Below, piece by piece: positions 60,010 through 64,000 of a DNA stretch of 64,000 nucleotides (position 1 is the stretch's first letter; each line of letters opens with the position of its first letter). The notes under the pieces were generated by a model. It made no database searches. It had not been told where the DNA came from and saw only the letters and a program-made list of their open reading frames with translations. Source of the DNA: Brasenia schreberi (lineage: Eukaryota > Streptophyta > Magnoliopsida > Nymphaeales > Cabombaceae); the NCBI GenBank assembly GCA_036023115.1, contig JAYKKT010000041.1:5357501-5421500 (forward strand), read 5' to 3'. Made by a program: the position numbers and the translations under genes.

Positions 60010-60052
60010 TAGCCGACCCCGTCTAGTATGGGAAAAGGCTTAGTTGTTGTTG
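60010..60052 (+). mobile_element. 43-bp RTE 3'-end stub with 16-bp target duplication
   Basis: The insert TAGCCGACCCCGTCTAGTAT... ends in a TTG run. It is flanked by TTGCTATTTAAATTAA at 59994-60009 and 60053-60068. It is the innermost layer of the hAT nest. Confidence 0.92.
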
Positions 60053-60348
60053 TTGCTATTTAAATTAACTCATGCTTCACAATGATACATTTAGGATTGT
60101 TTAATGATACCAATGAATGTTAATTATTTAATGTTCTATTTCTTGTATAAGGTTGGAAAACTCAAGCTGAGTCGTTATTCTTATTTTTTGTAGTAAGTAT
60201 CGAATCATCAACAAGTGCAGCTGCTTGTTCTTAAAGTAGCAGTGGTAGTTGTGGCATAGGCACTAGTAGAACAACTGATATTAGGTTTTCTAATCCAGCA
60301 TACAACTATAGACCCCCAAGTTCGAAGGATCCAGGATGGAATTGGGGT

Positions 60349-62757
60349 TTGATAAAATGTAAGACGGATAATATGTCAGTATTTTGTACATTATGTGGTC
60401 ATATTTCTACCAGTGGAATAACAAGATACAAGGACCATTTAATGGGAAGAAGCGGAAATGTGGCATCTTGCAAGAATGCAACTGAAGAAATAAAGAAAAC
60501 AATTTATGATTATGTGCACAATACATCTAAGAAGAATGCCGAAAAGATTTTATTTTCATATCAAGGAGAACTTTCTAGTATGGAAGGTAACATAGTGACA
60601 AACACCCAATGTTCATCATCTTCATCATTATTTGGCTCACGACCATCGCTTTCGAAGGGACCCATGGATTCATTTGTGCGTTCATCGCCAGACTCACTAC
60701 GACAAGCTACATTAGAAAATCGATATAAGAAAGAAGAATGAGAACGAGTATGCATATCCATTAGCAGGTGGATGTATCAAAATGGAATCCCTTTTAATGT
60801 TGTGAGATCTCCTAGCTTTCAAGCGATGGTAAATGATATAGGGCAATTTGGACCTAGAATGAAGGTTCCATCGTACCATGAAGTAAGGGAAACATTCTTA
60901 GAGAAGGAAGTGGGAAGAGTAAGAGAGTTTACAAATGGATTTAGAAAGCATTGGGCTACTTATGGATGTTCTATTATGTCAGATGGATGGACAGATAGAA
61001 AACAGAGAACACTAATAAATTTTTTAGTGCATTGTCCTCAAGGTACAGTTTTTCTTAAGTCCATTGATGCATCACATGAAGTAAAGGATGCAAATAAATT
61101 GTATACATTATTAAAAGAAGTAATCTTAGAGGTTGGAGAGAAGAATGTTGTGTAGGTGGTTACAGATAATGCAACAAATTATGTTGTTGCTCGTAGAATG
61201 TTGATGGCTGAATTTAATCGTAGATTTAATGCTTGAAGATATTGGAGAGACAAAAAGACTAAAAGGCATCTTCAACAGGGCAAAGAAACTAGTGACATTT
61301 ATGTACGCTCATTATCAGATATTGCATATGATGAGACATTTTACAGGAAGAACAGACATACATAAACCGGTTGTAACCCATTTTGCTACTAGATTCTTAA
61401 CTCTGAACAGCTTGTGGCAATCAAAAGAATCTCTAAGATCGATGATTATTTCTGAACAATGGGAGAAATGCCCTTTATCAGATAGTATTGAAGGAAAGCA
61501 ATCTAAGGCAATAATTTTGCAACTTAGATTTTGGAAGGGCATTAGTTTTTCACTTAGAGCAATGGGTCCTTTGATAGATGTTTTACGTATGGTCGACAGT
61601 CATGAAAAACCAACCATGGGCTACATCTATGAGAAGATGGATCGTGTAAAGGAACAAATAAAGGTGCGTAAATATTTCAATTTTATGTGTTCTTTGTTAA
61701 TCTTTACTTATTAATCTTATAAATTAATAACATTTAACTTCTTGTTTTATAGGTTAATATGAAAAACAAAGAAGAGCAGTATGCTTTTATTTGGGAGATC
61801 ATAGACAAAAGATGGGACAGGCAAATGCATAAGCCATTACATGCTGCTGCATTGTATCTGAATCAAGGTTTGTATTATGATTATGATGGGATAGAATCTA
61901 ATGTTGAGATTAAAGGTGGTTTGTTGCAGGTTATAGCTATACTTATACGAAGTAAGGAATAACAACAACAAGTGAGTCATCTTATAAGTTATCGAAGTGC
62001 ATCAAGTTGTTTTAGACTAGAATTAGCTATAAGTTCGAGGAAAACATGTGCACCATGTAATTAATTCAAGCAACTTATGATTTAAGATTTTTTAATATGA
62101 TTAACTTATTGTTTACACATGATTTTTAACTTTTTGTAATAGCTGAATGGTGGATGACCTTTGGTTATGGATGCCCTGAATTGCAAAGTTTTGTTATACG
62201 GGTTTTGAGCCTTACTTGTAGTGCTACCCCATGTGAGCGCAACTGGAGTACCTTTGAAATGGTAAGAAATTAAGAATTATGATTTTCATTTACATTATAA
62301 ATAAATGAAAGTTTTTTTTATTGAGTTAACAACTTACCTAAATTCTTTCTCTTATCTTAGATTCATACGAAGAAAATGAATAGATTATTGCATCGATTTA
62401 GCTTTTGTGCAATATAATGAAAAGCTCAGAAGAAGGTACGAAGAGAGGAAATCTAATGGAGCAAATTTTGGTCCTATCATGTTGGCATCGGTTGAAGATC
62501 ACGATGAATATCCTACTGATGACGAGTTCATTGGTGACGATGATTCCCTTACTTGGTAAAATGTTGATATGGCATCTGAAGCATCAAGAGCGGGTGCTAC
62601 TGCGGTTTATACAAGGTTGAGGACGCGAAAGCGACAAAGAAGGCAAAGCAAAGGGAAGGATAAGATGCCTATGGAAGATGAAGAAGAATTTAATTTTGAA
62701 GAAACAGATGAAGATGAAGAGGAAATAGAAGAATACGGATCTTGTTCTGAAAATGAG
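60349..62757 (+). pseudogene. hAT-B transposase, several breaks
   Basis: Segments in order: BED finger (60376-60480: CTLCGHISTSGITRYKDHLM); Ser-rich linker; TGA at 60739-60741; RWMYQNGIPFNVVRSPSFQA; DUF659 core GCSIMSDGWTDRKQRTLINF; TAG at 61153-61155; VVTDNATNYV. A deletion and frameshift near 61205-61235 remove the WxPCAAHC region. Then LEDIGETKRLKGIFNRAKKL; EKPTMGYIYEKMDRVKEQIK; a GT-AG intron (about 61663-61752); HAAALYLNQG; and the dimerisation region (62160-62280) with GYGCPELQSF and RNWSTFE. An acidic tail YPTDDEFIGDDDSLTW ends at about 62560, followed by a further frame MASEASRAGATAVYTRLRTR ending in Glu/Asp at 62757. The product would not be active. Confidence 0.85.
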
Positions 62758-63092
62758 TGAACATGACCTAAACAATTAAGTCTGATTGTAAATTTGTAAT
62801 TGAATTTTGATGGATGTTATATACTTTTTGAATTAGCTTATTGGCCTTTATGTACTTTTGATGGATGTATAACATTATATACAATCTTTAAAAATAATTT
62901 CTATGGCTACTTTGCCTGCTTTATTACAAATTGTCATTCAATGAAATTATCATCGTCTTTGATTAGTGGGTAAGTATAATTAAAATAATGTAATCTGTTA
63001 TTTGTAGTTGCAAGTGATCGTGTTGTTTATAAACTGATGGCACATTCGTTATCTTGTGATGTAGGTGATCATCGAGTGGACATGGTTAATAT

Positions 63093-63445
63093 AAAGTTTG
63101 GACATTAAAGAAAAAAGGAAAGACAAAAGAAGATCATGAACTCCTATCACCAAGATGTTCAACAGTTCAAACTTCAAATAATGAGAGATTAAGACAATAG
63201 CACCTGGACGGACATATCAAAGGCACACGAGATTCCCAGATGTTCCTGAATTTGCTTAATACAGTGCATTCCATATGATATCCAGCAAATTCAGGAATAT
63301 CAGGGAATCTCGTGTGCCTTTGATATATCCGTCCAAGTGTTATTGCCTTAATATCTCATTTGAAGTTTTACCTATTGAACATATTGGTGATAGGAGTTTC
63401 TGATCTTCTTTTACCTTTCTTTTTTGCTTTAATGTCCAAACTTTC
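63093..63445. repeat. 350-bp fold-back (inverted repeat) inside hAT-B
   Basis: Left arm 63093-63256 and right arm 63284-63445 are reverse complements with small mismatches (for example TTCCTGAATTTGCT against AGCAAATTCAGGAA at the loop side), separated by a 27-nt loop. RNA from it would form a ~160-bp stem. It lies between the transposase and the right terminal repeat. It could be a MITE or a segment duplicated in inverse. Confidence 0.9.
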
Positions 63446-63739
63446 ATGCACTTTGGCTGGAGATGAGACATACTACAAATAATATGGGCTAAAAGGTATG
63501 TGACATTCCTCCTTTACTACTTTTTCCTATTAGTGATTGTTTTGCTCGTTCATTTATTAAAGAACTGGTTATGTTTCATGATATTTCTTAGAAGTTAGAA
63601 AACCTATTATATATATATATATATAATTTTGTTATTATAAATAAAAGTGTACCGCTAAATCCGTTATATCCCCGCTACCGCTATATCAAGGTCAGCCGCT
63701 AACAACCCGCTAACTGCTATTGATAACATAGATGCAGTA

Positions 63740-64000
63740 ACTATAAAGCAGTTGGGAAGGAGTTAGCGGATACTTATGGGACTTTCTATTGGACACCATG
63801 AGCAACCCATTGTTTAGATCTCATCCTTCAAGATATTGGTGAGATGGATGAGATAAAGGCAACAACTGAGTGTTGTCAAGATATCACCAAATTTATCTAT
63901 AACCATTCATTCGTATTGTGTATTATGAGAAGATATCCAGATGGTACAGAGCTTCTCTGTAAGGTTGCAACTCGGTTTGCAACTAATTTCTTATCTATAA
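63740..64000 (+). pseudogene. hAT-A transposase, continuation after hAT-B
   Basis: It reads VTIKQLG, then ADTYGTFYWTP*ATHCLDLI with TGA in place of the conserved Cys codon. KATTECCQDITKFIYNHSFV, CIMRRYPDGTELL and ATRFATNFLS follow. It matches hAT-1 residues from GRELADIYGTF onwards. It runs off the window. Confidence 0.85.

Larger units (their letters stand above)
58885..63731 (+). mobile_element. hAT-B transposon, 4.85 kb, nested in hAT-A
   Basis: The terminal inverted repeat CTATGTTATCAATAG is perfect over 15 bp (58885-58899 and the complement at 63717-63731). The host is duplicated as ATGCAGCT (58877-58884) and ATGCAGTA (63732-63739), 6 of 8 matching. Subterminal regions carry CGCTATAGCG-type palindromes. 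Removing the insert restores the host transposase reading ...RDNA + VTIKQLG, close to DNATNYKAVG of hAT-1. It has a TATA box (TATATAAA, 59091-59098), a minisatellite leader and a broken transposase gene. Confidence 0.92.
57452..64000 (+). mobile_element. hAT-A, inserted in hAT-C and itself interrupted by hAT-B
   Basis: Starts with the family end CAGTGTTGCTTATATC and TATCG-rich subterminal repeats (57452-57560). The leader and transposase run to 58884. The element is then split by hAT-B (58885-63731) and resumes at 63740, reading ADTYGTFYWTP and HCLDLILQDIGEMDE. GATGCAAT (57444-57451) is the expected 8-bp target duplication; its second copy would lie past the window. Confidence 0.8.

Overview
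This looks like 64 kb of nuclear DNA from a flowering plant. It is AT-rich and dominated by transposable elements. The few host genes have spliced exons, a chloroplast-type pentatricopeptide (PPR) protein and an RPM1-interacting protein 4 (RIN4) homologue, which only makes sense in a land plant. I cannot name the species.

Three host genes are supported. (1) An RCC1-repeat protein on + (coding exons 12251-13976) with a long leader. It resembles Arabidopsis At3g02300 as I remember it. Its last ~90-100 residues are not found, and transposon sequence starts about 110 bp past the last exon. (2) A complete two-exon PPR gene on + (34988-45669), orthologous to EMB1006/At5g50280. Its 8.45-kb intron holds an hAT transposon and a full-length RTE LINE. 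(3) A RIN4-type gene on - (53645-55671 visible) with two NOI domains and a tiny last exon ending in a Cys-Cys tail. Its first coding exon is not seen.

Layout: 1-5364, 5' LTR, gag and protease of an Ogre/Tat-like Ty3 element (-); 5365-9990, repeat debris, a young RTE LINE copy, Ty3 gag and an hAT relic; 9990-13976, RCC1 gene; 14085-18979, RTE and Ty1/copia relics (-); 19000-28190, decayed Ty3 elements with a diverged LTR pair; 28363-34311, an LTR element with gag-protease but no polymerase; 34988-45669, EMB1006 with TEs in its intron; 45840-52680, hAT, RTE and LTR fragments; 53645-55671, RIN4; 56440-64000, nested hAT transposons.

The most striking structure is the right-hand nest: hAT-C is interrupted by hAT-A, which is interrupted by hAT-B (6/8-bp target duplication), which carries a 43-bp RTE 3'-end stub (16-bp target duplication). 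Such ~40-bp stubs with perfect target-site duplications occur three times. They suggest that the last ~40 nt of this RTE family, which can form a small stem-loop, are all its reverse transcriptase needs. I found no new host defence or metabolic system. The genes are unlinked housekeeping, organelle-RNA and immunity genes, and the novelty lies in the transposon biology.
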